DNA of 50,146 nt from contig CAZGXM010000011.1 of the NCBI GenBank assembly GCA_964529795.1, positions 1-50,146 on the forward strand. Direction: 5' to 3'. Under the pieces are notes generated by a model. That model was not told the origin of the DNA, made no database searches, and was given only the letters and a program-made list of their open reading frames with translations. The stretch comes from CAZGXM01 sp964529795. Lineage in GTDB: Bacteria; Bacillota; JADQBR01. The translations under genes and the position numbers were made by a program. Below, in pieces: positions 49,976-50,146 of this stretch. The first letter of the stretch is position 1, and every line of letters begins with the position of its first letter.

Positions 49976-50146
49976 TTATATGCACTTCCTTACAGCATTG
50001 AACATTTCCGCAATATCTTCAGCTTTGCCCCCTAATGCACGGATTACTATCCCGTGTTTATTGGTCAGGGATACGCCGGCAGTAATATTTTTACGATGTT
50101 TAACCACTGCTTTAATAGTTTTCAAAAGATCATAACCTGCTTTGGG
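49976..50146 (-). CDS. C-terminal end of an unidentified protein (partial)
   Basis: The last 56 residues of a leftward gene enter from the right edge: KAGYDLLKTIKAVVKHRKNI then TAGVSLTNKHGIVIRALGGK and AEDIAEMFNAVRKCI. The GIVIRALGGKAEDI stretch faintly recalls the C-terminus of UreD/UreH urease accessory proteins, but the piece is too short to be sure. Confidence 0.5.
   Translation of the reverse strand, partial: PKAGYDLLKTIKAVVKHRKNITAGVSLTNKHGIVIRALGGKAEDIAEMFNAVRKCI

Noticed and set aside
1..50146. CRISPR arrays, tRNA or rRNA genes
   Set aside because: No regularly spaced repeats, cloverleaf or rRNA sequence was seen on either strand; the only direct repeats are those listed.

Overview
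The window looks like a chromosomal segment of an anaerobic, spore-forming Firmicute of the Peptococcaceae / Desulfotomaculum type. The evidence is the sporulation genes (spo0A, spoIVB, spoIIM), a Gram-positive core cluster in the order known from Bacillus and clostridia (folD-xseA-xseB-ispA-dxs-tlyA ... argR-recN-spoIVB-spo0A), a Tat-exported NiFe hydrogenase with a b-type cytochrome, an electron-bifurcating NfnAB pair, a tungsten-type aldehyde oxidoreductase, and an OLE RNA locus. The species cannot be fixed from sequence reading alone.

Layout. 1-2.0 kb: toxin-antitoxin remnants (a PIN protein lacking its first catalytic Asp; an apparently intact MntA/HepT pair) and a broken Na+/alanine symporter. 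2.0-8.1 kb: leftward envelope/sporulation-linked genes (spoIIM, a ComB-like protein, Nudix hydrolase, DUF3866, two glycosyltransferase-type proteins, SteA-like). 8.2-15.0 kb: leftward core block spo0A, spoIVB, recN, argR, mnmM-like, nadK, and a membrane-anchored nuclease-like protein. 15.0-31.4 kb: an accessory block lying where tlyA and argR/nadK are usually close together. It holds corA, a GGDEF remnant, an HD-GYP protein, rubrerythrin with a PerR-like box, a macro-domain protein, nadABC with a strong promoter and candidate operator, an orphan SWIM-protein C-terminal half, two promoterless genes bounded by attC-like sites (an integron-type cassette array without integrase), IS256 and hicB remnants, and a sigma-54 regulated aor-moaD unit with its enhancer-binding protein. 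31.5-41.2 kb: leftward core block nfnA, nfnB, folD, xseA, xseB, ispA, OLE RNA, oapA, dxs, tlyA. 41.4-43.1 kb: alpha-glucan phosphorylase. 43.1-44.1 kb: a second MntA/HepT pair whose HEPN catalytic His has become Leu. 44.2-49.2 kb: hydrogenase small and large subunits, cytochrome b, maturation protease, two TatA and TatC in one leftward operon. 49.3-50.1 kb: a GNAT of the short ArgA type and the end of a further gene.

The most striking element is the 850-base protein-free gap between ispA and dxs. A structured region of about 603 nt, whose two ends pair with each other, is followed immediately by a multi-pass membrane protein. This is the hallmark context of the large OLE noncoding RNA and its partner OapA. 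Other items worth following are the cassette array with hairpin attC-like sites, two toxin genes each disarmed by what reads as a single-base change at a catalytic codon, and several well-formed regulatory sites (sigma-54 for aor, sigma-H for spo0A, a PerR-like box on rubrerythrin, and an operator-like direct repeat downstream of the nadABC promoter).
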